Shown piece after piece: positions 23,769 through 32,243 of a DNA stretch of 38,276 bases. Each line of letters opens with the position of its first letter. Position 1 is the stretch's first letter. The stretch is from Chitinivibrio sp051745065 (lineage in GTDB: Bacteria > Fibrobacterota > Chitinivibrionia > Chitinivibrionales > Chitinivibrionaceae). The notes beneath the pieces were generated by a model, which was not told where the DNA came from, did not search any database, and was given only the letters and a program-made list of their open reading frames with translations. The DNA lies in assembly GCA_051745065.1 (NCBI GenBank), contig JBNJDQ010000007.1, positions 1 through 38,276 of the forward strand, given 5' to 3'. Position numbers and translations under genes: made by a program.

Positions 23769-25007
23769 TTACTGAATTATCTTTGTAACAACACCATTGT
23801 TTTCCCCATAGATCCGCAGTAACAGCGCCTGATCCCGCAACGTACCGGTGTTTATCGTATGACTTCCCCCGATAAATGACACCCTTTCATTGAAGAGTCT
23901 TCTGCCTGTAGTTGTATACAGGGCTACCTCAGCCCTTCTGATATCATCATTGAGTCGATGTATGGTTATTTTATCGGTATTTTTTGATACAGTAAAGCCT
24001 GAGTTTTGATGGGTTACACTGGTAACCCTTGTATCCTCATCGGTTTTGATTCTTGCAACGCCAGCCGTTGTGGCAACCCAAATTGCATTCGCCGTATCGA
24101 TGGTAATATCTCTGATCTCTCCGTCGGGTAATTCACTATTCCTTCTGAAATTCCTTATAAAATCTCCGTTTCTGAATAGCTGTACAGCTCCGGGCCCGGC
24201 AATACATACAGTTTTGTTAAATGAGCATATATCTGTTATGGTACTGCATATCACTCCGGACTGTGCGGTAATGGCGTTCCAATTCCCATCTTCACGGAAT
24301 GCCACTCTTGAATTGAGTCCATCTCCCGCCCAGAGGCGGCCGTCAGAATCACCGTGAAGCACACTCAGAAATTCAAAATTTTCGACACTGTCCACTCGTC
24401 GGATAGAGTCATTTGAACAGGTATAAATACGATTTTCTTCGCCTCCCAAAATGATATTCCCATTACATACTGCTGACGCACTTAACCGATATTCCAGTTC
24501 AGAATAGTTAAAGTCATCATTATTTTTTATCGAATCACCGGATATAATACCCAAATAAGGACTTGCGCTCCAATCACTGGTCCAGGTAAAGACAATAGTA
24601 TCATTCTTATCGCTTAAAGAAGACATATATCTTCCAACAGGGGACAAAGGTTCCAGCCAGGTATCACTTTCTGTATCGTAAATTGAAAAAGGGCCTATAG
24701 ACTTGTCTCCGAGATCAATGGCATACACTTTATTATGAGCAATTCCCACTCTGTACACGCCATTTTCCACTAAGCCGCTGTCTGTTGATTCCTTCGTATA
24801 TACTTCAAAGCTGCCATCTCTGAAGCACGCCAGTCCGGAATCAGTCCCAATCCATACATTGCCGTCATTATCAGCATTCACACAGAAAATGCTCTCTGAG
24901 GGCAGTCCATCGCTTTGGGCAAAAGTTTCTACATCGTACGCACCGAACGCAATACCAGCAATAAACACCATGCAAAAGAAAGCTTTGCTAAAAAGACTGT
25001 ACAACAT
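23769..25007 (-). CDS. Secreted Reg_prop-type beta-propeller protein with sorting-tail-like C-terminus
   Basis: The 412-residue protein has a signal peptide (residues 1-22, ending GIAFGA), then repeats of the two-component-regulator propeller type: FAQSDGLPSESIFCVNADNDGNVWIGTDSGLACF, DSDGRLWAGDGLNSRVAF, ITIDTANAIWVATTAGVARI. Such propellers form the periplasmic sensor of Bacteroidetes hybrid two-component systems, but here no kinase or membrane segment follows. The last about 75 residues form a beta-rich tail (ALYTTTGRRLFNERVS to GVVTKIIQ) like type 9 secretion sorting domains. ATG 25007 has an excellent GGAGGTG at 5 bases. It is divergent from a membrane-bound AraC regulator, suggesting a shared sensing role. 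Confidence 0.75.
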   Translation of the reverse strand: MLYSLFSKAFFCMVFIAGIAFGAYDVETFAQSDGLPSESIFCVNADNDGNVWIGTDSGLACFRDGSFEVYTKESTDSGLVENGVYRVGIAHNKVYAIDLGDKSIGPFSIYDTESDTWLEPLSPVGRYMSSLSDKNDTIVFTWTSDWSASPYLGIISGDSIKNNDDFNYSELEYRLSASAVCNGNIILGGEENRIYTCSNDSIRRVDSVENFEFLSVLHGDSDGRLWAGDGLNSRVAFREDGNWNAITAQSGVICSTITDICSFNKTVCIAGPGAVQLFRNGDFIRNFRRNSELPDGEIRDITIDTANAIWVATTAGVARIKTDEDTRVTSVTHQNSGFTVSKNTDKITIHRLNDDIRRAEVALYTTTGRRLFNERVSFIGGSHTINTGTLRDQALLLRIYGENNGVVTKIIQ

Positions 25008-25029
25008 AAATACACCTCCGGAGTGAGAT

Positions 25030-25250
25030 TCTGTAGTGGTTACGTATATAGCAATAGATATCCATGAGCGTGTGTTTTTCGGCACTAATGTAATGATATC
25101 TAAACTCACTATAATAATAATTGCGTATTTTTGCATATTAAAATATGATTATTTTAAAAATATGCCCGCAGGGAATTGTATGAAAAATCGCGAAAAGCCC
25201 TTCGTGGACAGAGTATATTGGTACCATGAATACGAAACGTCTGTAGTGGT
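25030..25250. repeat. Two 11-bp direct repeats in the divergent propeller/AraC intergenic region
   Basis: TCTGTAGTGGT occurs at 25030-25040 and again at 25240-25250. One copy lies 23-33 bases upstream of the propeller gene start (25007), the other 55-65 bases upstream of the AraC gene start (25305). Direct repeats of this size are a usual form for AraC-family operators, so they are candidate sites for the divergent regulator. Only two copies are seen. Confidence 0.45.
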
Positions 25251-25304
25251 GGACGGTGGGAATTCCGCCGCCCCGGCACAGCAGTATAAAAAGCGCGCGG
25301 GATC

Positions 25305-26357
25305 GTGATACATCAGAAGAACAGCGCTCTTTCTGCAGGAATTCTGCTGTCAACCCTGTTGTGTATCGGGGTAACCCTCCATTATTTTGCGACGCGGGAA
25401 TACACACCCACACCTGAGGAAATGGAATGCAGAACCTACACCGACCGGGACGACCATCCGGACGGAACATCCCGCATCAACAGTTTCACCTGCAAAACGC
25501 CGATCAGTTTCTCCTACACCCTCGGGGAGACACGCCCCTTTCCCTATGCCGGACTGCTCCTGGAATGGGATACCGCCGTTGATATTTCTCCGTACAGTGA
25601 GTTAAAGATCGAATACACACCATCGGTGACGGATGATTTTACCATTCAGATCGCTGCGGCAACCGATACATCATTGCATACTCCTCTGCGGCTCTATGAA
25701 AAGACCATATCTCCAGAAACGATGCCGACAGTTCCGCTTCGCCTGCCCCTGAAAGATCTCACAACACCTCTCTGGTGGTTCAACAGCGCCGGTATCAGTC
25801 CGGATACGGCACGTAAGGCCCTGACCCGCAGCCGTCAGATTCGTCTGCAGAATCATCCCCTTTCACCAGTGGGAAAACCACAGCGTATCGAGATACATTC
25901 CATTACGTTTGTGCGCCCCCTCTCCACGTGGATACCGCTTTGGGTGCTCTCCCTCCTGCCGATGCTTACGGGAAGTCTCATATATTACCTGAATCCCGGT
26001 GTTCGTTACAGCAGAATAACCCGGCGTGCAGAACGGGATGTCACCCGGGAAACCCTGATTGAATATCTTGGGCATACCTACAGCAACCCCGGCCTGACCC
26101 TTGCAACGGTGCAGAAAGACACAGGCATATCCCCCTACCGAATCCGTGCAATACTCAAAGCAGCATACCGCCGGGATTTCCGTACATACCTGCGCGACAT
26201 TCGTCTGCAGGAAGCTGTGCGGCTTCTGGATTCGGGCAGATACACCATCGATGAAACCGCGCGCCTTGTGGGGTATCAACACGGTTCCGCTCTGCGCCAG
26301 CCTTTCAAGCGCCGATTCGGGGTCTCACCCCGGGAATACCAACGTCGCAAAACCTGA
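25305..26357 (+). CDS. Membrane-spanning AraC-family regulator with carbohydrate-binding-like extracytoplasmic domain
   Basis: The 350-residue protein has a membrane segment at about 10-27, an extracytoplasmic region at about 30-205, a second membrane segment at about 207-230 and an AraC DNA-binding domain at about 245-348 (LATVQKDTGISPYRIRAILK, then the second helix-turn-helix ETARLVGYQHGSALRQPFKRRFGVSPREYQ). The extracytoplasmic part is beta-rich with YAGLLLEWDTAVDISPYSELKIEY and RIEIHSITF, the pattern of jelly-roll carbohydrate-binding modules (CBM11/CIA30-like). This would be a one-component sensor: ligand outside, DNA binding inside, no kinase. GTG 25305 has GGGA just upstream. Next to it is a secreted GH16 enzyme. 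Confidence 0.8.
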   Translation: MIHQKNSALSAGILLSTLLCIGVTLHYFATREYTPTPEEMECRTYTDRDDHPDGTSRINSFTCKTPISFSYTLGETRPFPYAGLLLEWDTAVDISPYSELKIEYTPSVTDDFTIQIAAATDTSLHTPLRLYEKTISPETMPTVPLRLPLKDLTTPLWWFNSAGISPDTARKALTRSRQIRLQNHPLSPVGKPQRIEIHSITFVRPLSTWIPLWVLSLLPMLTGSLIYYLNPGVRYSRITRRAERDVTRETLIEYLGHTYSNPGLTLATVQKDTGISPYRIRAILKAAYRRDFRTYLRDIRLQEAVRLLDSGRYTIDETARLVGYQHGSALRQPFKRRFGVSPREYQRRKT

Positions 26358-26369
26358 TTTTTTCCCTTC

Positions 26370-26386
26370 ATGCAGTTTGCATTTTT
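26370..26386 (+). terminator. Weak terminator-like hairpin after the first AraC gene
   Basis: ATGCA-GTT-TGCAT forms a 5-bp stem followed by TTTT. The stem is AT-rich and the loop small, so function is uncertain. Confidence 0.3.
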
Positions 26387-26444
26387 CTCCGGACAGGGGT
26401 TCAAAGATTCAAAAAAAGAGGCCCGACATGATATGCGCTGATAT

Positions 26445-26474
26445 TTGGAAGGATACGGGCCATTTCCGTAGTAT
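26445..26474 (+). promoter_or_regulatory. Possible promoter of the GH16 gene
   Basis: TTGGAA (26445-26450), 18 bases, TAGTAT (26469-26474), each matching 4/6, lie 44 bases before the GH16 start. The pair GGCCCG (26420-26425) and CGGGCC (26456-26461) is an inverted repeat flanking the -35 and could be an operator. Confidence 0.35.
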
Positions 26475-26517
26475 CATTCTGAAGAGTTTCAAAAAAACCA
26501 CAACGAAAGGACTTTCA

Positions 26518-27495
26518 ATGGAACAGGTACATTTTAAACAGGGTCTTGCAATGTTCATCGGAGGAATGTTCCTTCTGAGCAGCCCTATCTCTGCTGATAC
26601 ACCGCCCATCCGGGAGGATTTCGCCTCCCTCGCAACACTGCAGGAAAACTGGCATATATCAAGCTGGGGACATGATAAGAAACAATACTCCCCGGATATG
26701 GTTACCGTGGATGACGGTATACTGCGCCTGAGCATGGAGCCCGATTCCCAGGATGGAGCTCCGCGTCCCATCTGCGGAGAAATAACCTACACGACACAGA
26801 AATTTCTCTACGGCTCCTTTGCAGCCTCCATCAAAACCACTGCCAAAGCCGGCGGGGTTGTAGGCTGGTTTGTCTACAACCATGGAGTTCCCGGAGACGG
26901 AAAGCTGCATGAAATTGATATGGAATATCTCACGGAAGACCTGTCGCAGATACAGCTGACTCTGCACCACGACGGCTACGGTGTGGATCACCAAATCGTT
27001 CCTGTGGATTTTGACCCCGCGGCAGAGTTTCATGAATACCGCTTTGACTGGTATCCGGACAGTGTCAGTTACTACATTGATGGTACACATATTGGCACAC
27101 TCACGGACAGTGTACCCGATGACAGCTGCAGTATTATGCTCAATTACTGGAGCAATAATGATCCGCACTGGGGCGGCCCCATGCCCGACACAATCAGCCA
27201 CATGTATGTTGACTACATGGAATACAGCCCTCTGGACTCAGCAACAGCCCTTGCAAAACCCCGGGAAGCTCGGACGCAGGAGCAACTGCAGATCAGCCGA
27301 AGCGGCAGAATTCTCCACCTAAAAGGAGAGGGCACCTATCGCCTTCACGGCTACACTCCGCAGGGGCGAACGCTGATCAAGAAGCAATCTGTCGGCATAA
27401 CCGAACGCAGAATCACCCTGCCGGAATACCGGGGCGTCTATCTGCTGCAGATCAGCCGGGGCAATTACTGTGAGACCATACGGATTACCCCGTAA
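26518..27495 (+). CDS. Secreted glycoside hydrolase family 16 enzyme
   Basis: GH16 enzymes cut beta-1,3 or beta-1,3-1,4 glucans and related polysaccharides with retention. The 325-residue protein has a signal peptide (about residues 1-27, ending SPISADT), a GH16 sandwich (LYGSFAASIKT), and the catalytic EIDME at 132-136: Glu132 as nucleophile, Asp134, and Glu136 as acid/base. After the enzyme (to about 240) comes a linker and a roughly 70-residue beta-rich tail (HGYTPQGRTLIKK to ETIRITP) like that of the propeller protein, so surface sorting is possible. ATG 26518 has AAAGGA at 6 bases. Substrate cannot be fixed by eye. Confidence 0.88.
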   Translation: MEQVHFKQGLAMFIGGMFLLSSPISADTPPIREDFASLATLQENWHISSWGHDKKQYSPDMVTVDDGILRLSMEPDSQDGAPRPICGEITYTTQKFLYGSFAASIKTTAKAGGVVGWFVYNHGVPGDGKLHEIDMEYLTEDLSQIQLTLHHDGYGVDHQIVPVDFDPAAEFHEYRFDWYPDSVSYYIDGTHIGTLTDSVPDDSCSIMLNYWSNNDPHWGGPMPDTISHMYVDYMEYSPLDSATALAKPREARTQEQLQISRSGRILHLKGEGTYRLHGYTPQGRTLIKKQSVGITERRITLPEYRGVYLLQISRGNYCETIRITP

Positions 27496-27543
27496 TCCAT
27501 CGGATCACACAATCCATTCACAAAATGAATCCGCAGGAAAGAG

Positions 27544-28548
27544 TTACCAGCGATATGACGTTGAAAGAGTGTAGGAGCCGCCCAGGGAGCGGGATGTAAC
27601 ATAGGCGAAGTCGACTCCCACCGCTTCAAAAAGCTGTACCCCTGCACCGAAAGAGAAGCTGTTGGTATTGCTGTACCCGGCGCGAAATGCCGCCGCGCGA
27701 TAGGCAAGCTCAACCCCGTAGGAGGCAGCCTGAAACAGAAGCTCCGGAGAATCCACGGGGGAAAGATCTCCCGTGTTACTGTCAAAGAGAGACTTCGTAG
27801 TAAAAGTGTTAACACCGTATCCGCTGTTACCGAAAAGTTCAGGTGATCGGTATGACAGGGAGAGACGGAATTCATCAGAGAGCATATCCCGGTAGCCCAG
27901 ACCGAGGTACCCGCGGGGAAGCCCCTGTTCCTGATAGGTGCTGCTCCAATGCATGTACTTGGTGGTAATATCATTTACCAGCGCTGATACAGAAAGGGTA
28001 TTCCACATATTCAGCAGAAGTCCCGCATCCAGGCCGATACCGTAGCCGGTCCATTCAACGAGGCGCCGCCGATTCACATGGAATGCTCCGCCTGCGGCAA
28101 GAGAGAGGAACTCGTTGGCAAAAACGGTTCTGCCGTAGGCACAGTTGAGATAGATCTCCGAGGCCGTGACCCTATGGATTTCATGTTCGTAAGGAACGCC
28201 GTCTTCATCTGTTTGCGCGCTGACGGAATCCACGCCGGGAACAAAAAGATAGGAAAGCGAGATACCAATGCGCTGTACAGAATCCACGGGAAGAGACAGG
28301 GCTGTCATGGCCGCACTCAGACTGTTTCGGTAATAATTATTGTATCCGGCGAAAAAATGATTTTCCCCGGAGTCAAGAACAGCCGGATTAAAACCGGGCT
28401 GTGGCACCCCTGTAAAGGCATCGGGGGCATTGCCCTGGGCGGAATAGGCCGGCGTTCTCCACAGGGCACTGTTACTGTTGGTATAGTATGATCTCTCAGC
28501 CCATACGCACAACTTCAAACAGAGTAAAAAAAGTCCGAAATATCTCAT
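27544..28548 (-). CDS. Outer-membrane beta-barrel, PorV/UPF0164-like
   Basis: The 334-residue protein starts with a signal peptide (MRYFGLFLLCLKLCVWA), then NAPDAFTGVPQPGFNPAVLDSGEN, the NPA motif of PorV/PorQ/UPF0164-type barrels, followed by many alternating strands and a final aromatic residue (SYRW), the usual C-terminal signal for outer-membrane assembly. It lies between the GH16 gene (convergent) and the second AraC gene (divergent). If the sorting tails of the propeller and GH16 are real, a PorV-like shuttle here would make sense. Function is not proved. Confidence 0.7.
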   Translation of the reverse strand: MRYFGLFLLCLKLCVWAERSYYTNSNSALWRTPAYSAQGNAPDAFTGVPQPGFNPAVLDSGENHFFAGYNNYYRNSLSAAMTALSLPVDSVQRIGISLSYLFVPGVDSVSAQTDEDGVPYEHEIHRVTASEIYLNCAYGRTVFANEFLSLAAGGAFHVNRRRLVEWTGYGIGLDAGLLLNMWNTLSVSALVNDITTKYMHWSSTYQEQGLPRGYLGLGYRDMLSDEFRLSLSYRSPELFGNSGYGVNTFTTKSLFDSNTGDLSPVDSPELLFQAASYGVELAYRAAAFRAGYSNTNSFSFGAGVQLFEAVGVDFAYVTSRSLGGSYTLSTSYRW

Positions 28549-28566
28549 AATAGAAATAAACCTTTC

Positions 28567-28595
28567 TTGACGTAATATATAAAATATTTTATGAT
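28567..28595 (+). promoter_or_regulatory. Promoter of the second membrane AraC gene, overlapping an AT-rich palindrome
   Basis: TTGACG (28567-28572), 17 bases, TATGAT (28590-28595): 5/6 at each element. The perfect palindrome ATAAAATATTTTAT (28579-28592) lies across the spacer and the first bases of the -10. Confidence 0.65.
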
Positions 28596-28628
28596 TCAGT
28601 TATTATTAATAAAGTAAACGGAATATTC

Positions 28629-30029
28629 GTGAAACCTGTACACTCCAAAAACATCGTACCCGCCATGTTATTGCTGCTTCTATGGGCAGGTTCCCTCCAC
28701 TCTGCGTTTATCAAGCCGGAAGACGGATCCATTATCCACACCGACATCTGTACCCTGTGGGTTTCTCCTGATGTTACTGCCGACAGTATCAGTTTCTCCA
28801 TAAGCTACCTGAATGGGACGAACCGCCTTACCAAGAAAGGAATCACAACCCTGACCACACGGCCATACAGGATTCTGTACAACATTTCCTCTCTACCGAA
28901 CCAATACTACAGAGGTGCCCGGATCACCGCCTGGGCCTATGTGGATGATACCATCCGCTCTGAATTTTCTGTCAGAAACCTCTTTTTTCAACATCAAAGT
29001 ACCACTACAGATACCATAGATATGATCAACAAGCCCTTCTCGGCCTCCGCGTTTTCAGCTTCCCTGGGCAATGATCGGGACAGCATCCACCTCTCCATGG
29101 AACACGACAGTGCCCGCGTACGCATACACACCGAACTGAATCCTCCCGACGGCTTTCACCCCGACGAACTTCGTGTACTTCTGGCTCCTCACGACAACCG
29201 CCCCCCCTATCCGGACAACGGTCTTATCTCTTTTCGCTTCAGGAAAGAACGGGACGAAGCCTCCCTGGTCAGCACCTATGTGTCACAGAAAGATGGCTCC
29301 TATTCCTACCCCACATCATCTCTTTCCGTTGATATACCGCACACCATTCACTGGGACAGAAAGACCATTACCGCTGATATACTGATTCCCCCCATGCTTA
29401 TCGGCGGAAAGATTCCGGATAACCTCGGAGTCAACACATTGTTTCTCTCTTCCCGGGATACCACAGAGGTGTACTCCCTCGTTCAGGGATCTGCGGGACG
29501 GCAGAAATCCCCCGCGGCATTTCCGGTGGCACAGAAGACCGTGGGCACCACAAAAAAAGTATCTCCCCTTAGTGCATTCTTTGCAGCCTTTGCCATCGGA
29601 ACAATCACGGGGCTTCTCTATCTTGGTATGGGGCGTATTTTGACACTGCGCGCAATGAAAAACAGAGAACAGCGAAAGCTCTTTCGGGAAATCGTCTCCT
29701 TTGTCGACCGTGATGTAACGAAAGACAGAATGACCCTGGACTATGTCCGCAGACAACTCTCCGTTTCTCCCGGCACAATTAACCGTGCCTTTCGGGCTCT
29801 CACGGGGCATTCTTTCCGGGAGTATGTAACCCAGCGTCGCATTGAAATGGCAAAGGAACGCCTGATCTCATCCTATTCCAGCGAAATTTCAATTGCCAAA
29901 GACTGCAGCTTCAGAACTGTGGGTGAGCTGGAATCGACCTTTCGCAAATACGCCGGCCTTGCACCGTATCAATATCGTGAATTCCACCAATGCCGAATCA
30001 ACGATACAGAAGCGTTCCGTCTGTTCTGA
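28629..30029 (+). CDS. Membrane-spanning AraC-family regulator with CBM9/DOMON-like extracytoplasmic region
   Basis: The 466-residue protein has an N-terminal signal or anchor (about 10-26), an Ig-like segment (AFIKPEDGSIIHTD), then a region with HTELNPPDGFHPDELRVLLA and HWDRKTITADILIPPMLIGGKIPDNLGVNTLFLSSRD, whose order resembles the CBM9/DOMON family strands. A membrane helix at about 313-336 follows, then an AraC domain at about 355-455 (LDYVRRQLSVSPGTINRAFR, a second helix-turn-helix, and GLAPYQYREF). Same architecture as the regulator at 25305 with a different head. GTG 28629 has only a weak ribosome site; it overlaps the convergent next gene by 32 bases. Confidence 0.78.
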   Translation: MKPVHSKNIVPAMLLLLLWAGSLHSAFIKPEDGSIIHTDICTLWVSPDVTADSISFSISYLNGTNRLTKKGITTLTTRPYRILYNISSLPNQYYRGARITAWAYVDDTIRSEFSVRNLFFQHQSTTTDTIDMINKPFSASAFSASLGNDRDSIHLSMEHDSARVRIHTELNPPDGFHPDELRVLLAPHDNRPPYPDNGLISFRFRKERDEASLVSTYVSQKDGSYSYPTSSLSVDIPHTIHWDRKTITADILIPPMLIGGKIPDNLGVNTLFLSSRDTTEVYSLVQGSAGRQKSPAAFPVAQKTVGTTKKVSPLSAFFAAFAIGTITGLLYLGMGRILTLRAMKNREQRKLFREIVSFVDRDVTKDRMTLDYVRRQLSVSPGTINRAFRALTGHSFREYVTQRRIEMAKERLISSYSSEISIAKDCSFRTVGELESTFRKYAGLAPYQYREFHQCRINDTEAFRLF

Positions 30030-30633
30030 AAACCAGAGGGTCCTCATGGAGTATCACCGGGCGTGCCGCAGCGGTGCTGCAGTAGAAAAACACCCGTTCC
30101 AGTATTTCCGTATGAAGAGCATCCGCCATTGCGATCCTCTGCGGCTGAAAGGCAACGAGTCCTGCAAGACCACGTTCCTTCATGCGGGACGAACACACAA
30201 AGAGATCCGCCCGGGGAAAGACTTGTGTACCTCCGATCGAATTCTCCCCTGCCGGCCAGGAAGTTACAATACGGACTTCTCCAATACACGTAATCAGCCA
30301 GCTCTCTGTATCTGAAACCGCGCGGAAAAAATGAAGCCCGCCCATCTCCACGGGGCTCTCTTCCCGGCTATTTACGATATGCTCCCTCCGCGCAGACATA
30401 CCGGGTCCGATCCAGAGATCAGCCTTCTTTCGAAGAGCCCGTTCTTTCGCAGTCAGTGAATCCCCCGCTGTAACCAGAAGAGAGGTGTCCCTTGATTTGA
30501 GCAAAACCGCCTGTCTGCCATTCCCGACTGGAAGAAGAAGTACTTCCCATGACGGATAATCAGAGGAAGAGGTAAGGGAACAGGACAGGCTGCACAACAG
30601 GAAAAAACTACAGCAGAAAACGAATCGTACCAT
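29998..30633 (-). CDS. Small exported protein with degenerate ComEC/metallo-beta-lactamase-like domain
   Basis: The 211-residue protein begins with an export signal rich in Cys (FCCSFFLLCSLSCSLTSSSD); whether it is a lipoprotein is unclear because the residue three before the Cys is not a clear fit. The body opens SWEVLLLPVGNGRQAVLLKSRDTSLLVTAGD, echoing the FLDVGQGD..LI...LIDGG opening of the ComEC C-terminal domain, but no HxHxDH metal motif is visible. It overlaps the upstream barrel gene by 26 bases, suggesting they act together. A role in competence is only a guess. Confidence 0.55.
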   Translation of the reverse strand: MVRFVFCCSFFLLCSLSCSLTSSSDYPSWEVLLLPVGNGRQAVLLKSRDTSLLVTAGDSLTAKERALRKKADLWIGPGMSARREHIVNSREESPVEMGGLHFFRAVSDTESWLITCIGEVRIVTSWPAGENSIGGTQVFPRADLFVCSSRMKERGLAGLVAFQPQRIAMADALHTEILERVFFYCSTAAARPVILHEDPLVFRTDGTLLYR

Positions 30634-32155
30634 AGAGAACTACTCCTTCTTCTTTTTCTGAGAGTGGTATCTTGAGGGATAAAGTGGAACTGCCCGCATC
30701 GTGATCAGGAGTTCTCAGGGATATCCGGCCTGCGTGGACAGGATCCTCATCATGGCGAATGATCGTCTGCAACGCGGCTGCAAGAACGACCCCAAATGAA
30801 GCCGGCGCAATTTCAAGGGCCTCCCGGCAGCGACCGGAGACCCATTGATACTCTGCAAAACGTACTGAAACATCCCCCTCCACGGTAAGGGTATTGGTGA
30901 TACCCCAATCTGCAGAGAGATCTGCTTTGTGGGTTTTCAGCAAAGAACCATTATCACGGACACCATCCCTGTACCGGTAGGAATATCGGCCGGACAGGGT
31001 AACAGGGCCTCTCCAGCGCAGTCCCGCCGCAGAACGAAACTCCTCTCCCGCAGCGGGTATGACAGTACCTTCAGTCTCTGCAAAGAGTGTTGCTGTCCGG
31101 TAATAGAGCGAGCTGTACAGTCGGCAGACAAGAACATCCGCCGTATCATCAGCCTGGGCCGCAAAGGAACCGAGGCGGCTGTACCGGCTGAAAAAGCCCT
31201 CCTGACGATAGAGTACATCCGCCGAAAGGGTTCCCGGGCTTCCCCGTTTTATTCGACGCCCGCGCAAAGCCCACCGCCCATACCGGGGATCATAGAGGAA
31301 TGAAAAGCGGCGGCGTGACGGGCCGATATCGAGATAATACAGCTGATCTCCCCGGCGGGGAATAAAGAATCCGCTCTGCACACTGCAGAAGGGCGCATCG
31401 TATTGCACCTGCCCACCGCTGATAATTTCATCGGGATAGAGCGAGGCAAACCCCTGAACTTCTCCCGCATTCTGTTTCCAGGCGGCAAAGACACCGTTGA
31501 AGCGACGTTTTGAAGGATACAGAAAACTTCCACCCCCGAATCTGCGCTCTCCCCCGGGCACATAGAGACCGCTCCAGAGAAGGGGGCGCCCGGGGAGACT
31601 GAAGTTTCCTGCCTGCACCTCAAGATGGGACCCTTTCGAAATCTCCAAAAGCCGGCGCTGAAAAAAAATACCTCCTGAATCCACCAAACATCGCTGACTG
31701 TAGGTAACACCTTCGGGGGAGGAAATACTGCTGTACAGAGTCATATACTCCCCGCCGTTGTGCGGATCAGCCCGTGTATGCAACCTGAGTTCTCCCCGAC
31801 GGTAGCCATAGGAATGGAGCTCATAGTACGGGGAGAAATCTCTCAGGCAGGGCCAGCGCCGAGCAATTGATTCCCGTGAAAGGCTGTCACTCAGCAAAAG
31901 AGAAGCCATATCCTCCGGGGAAGGAAAAGAACAGCTGTAGCCGAAATGCGCGGCAATCTCCTCCAAACGTCCCCACCCTTCACTGAAGGGATAAACCGGC
32001 TCTGACAAACATTCCCGGAGCAACGCAGCCTGCCCTGAATCCAGCTGTCCCGCAGCAAGGCGGTAATCTATCTCTTCTTCTGTTGCCGGAAGGGATCCCC
32101 GGGCGACGGTAATAAGACTGCACAGAATTATCAATATGACGAATGCGGGCTTCAT
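30608..32155 (-). CDS. Large outer-membrane beta-barrel-like protein of unknown function
   Basis: The 515-residue protein has a signal peptide (MKPAFVILIILCSLITVARG), a short helical region (EEIDYRLAAGQLDSGQAALL and GRLEEIAAHF), then about 400 residues of alternating polar and aromatic strands (for example GRYSYRYRDGVRDNG, YSSLYYRTATLFAE) ending GTIRFLL. This fits an outer-membrane barrel. The N-terminal helices recall helix-hairpin-helix/ComEA-type fronts seen on some FCB barrels, but the motif is too weak to claim. I start at ATG 32155; an upstream TTG (32161) is possible. It overlaps the next gene by 26 bases. It is divergent from the patatin gene. Confidence 0.65.
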   Translation of the reverse strand: MKPAFVILIILCSLITVARGSLPATEEEIDYRLAAGQLDSGQAALLRECLSEPVYPFSEGWGRLEEIAAHFGYSCSFPSPEDMASLLLSDSLSRESIARRWPCLRDFSPYYELHSYGYRRGELRLHTRADPHNGGEYMTLYSSISSPEGVTYSQRCLVDSGGIFFQRRLLEISKGSHLEVQAGNFSLPGRPLLWSGLYVPGGERRFGGGSFLYPSKRRFNGVFAAWKQNAGEVQGFASLYPDEIISGGQVQYDAPFCSVQSGFFIPRRGDQLYYLDIGPSRRRFSFLYDPRYGRWALRGRRIKRGSPGTLSADVLYRQEGFFSRYSRLGSFAAQADDTADVLVCRLYSSLYYRTATLFAETEGTVIPAAGEEFRSAAGLRWRGPVTLSGRYSYRYRDGVRDNGSLLKTHKADLSADWGITNTLTVEGDVSVRFAEYQWVSGRCREALEIAPASFGVVLAAALQTIIRHDEDPVHAGRISLRTPDHDAGSSTLSLKIPLSEKEEGVVLYGTIRFLL

Positions 32156-32243
32156 ACGCAAATACTTTACCGGGAAATGTGAATAGTATATTTTAAATCT
32201 ATATTTTGTTTCAAAAAAATACCAAAGGGATTATCCAAAGAGC

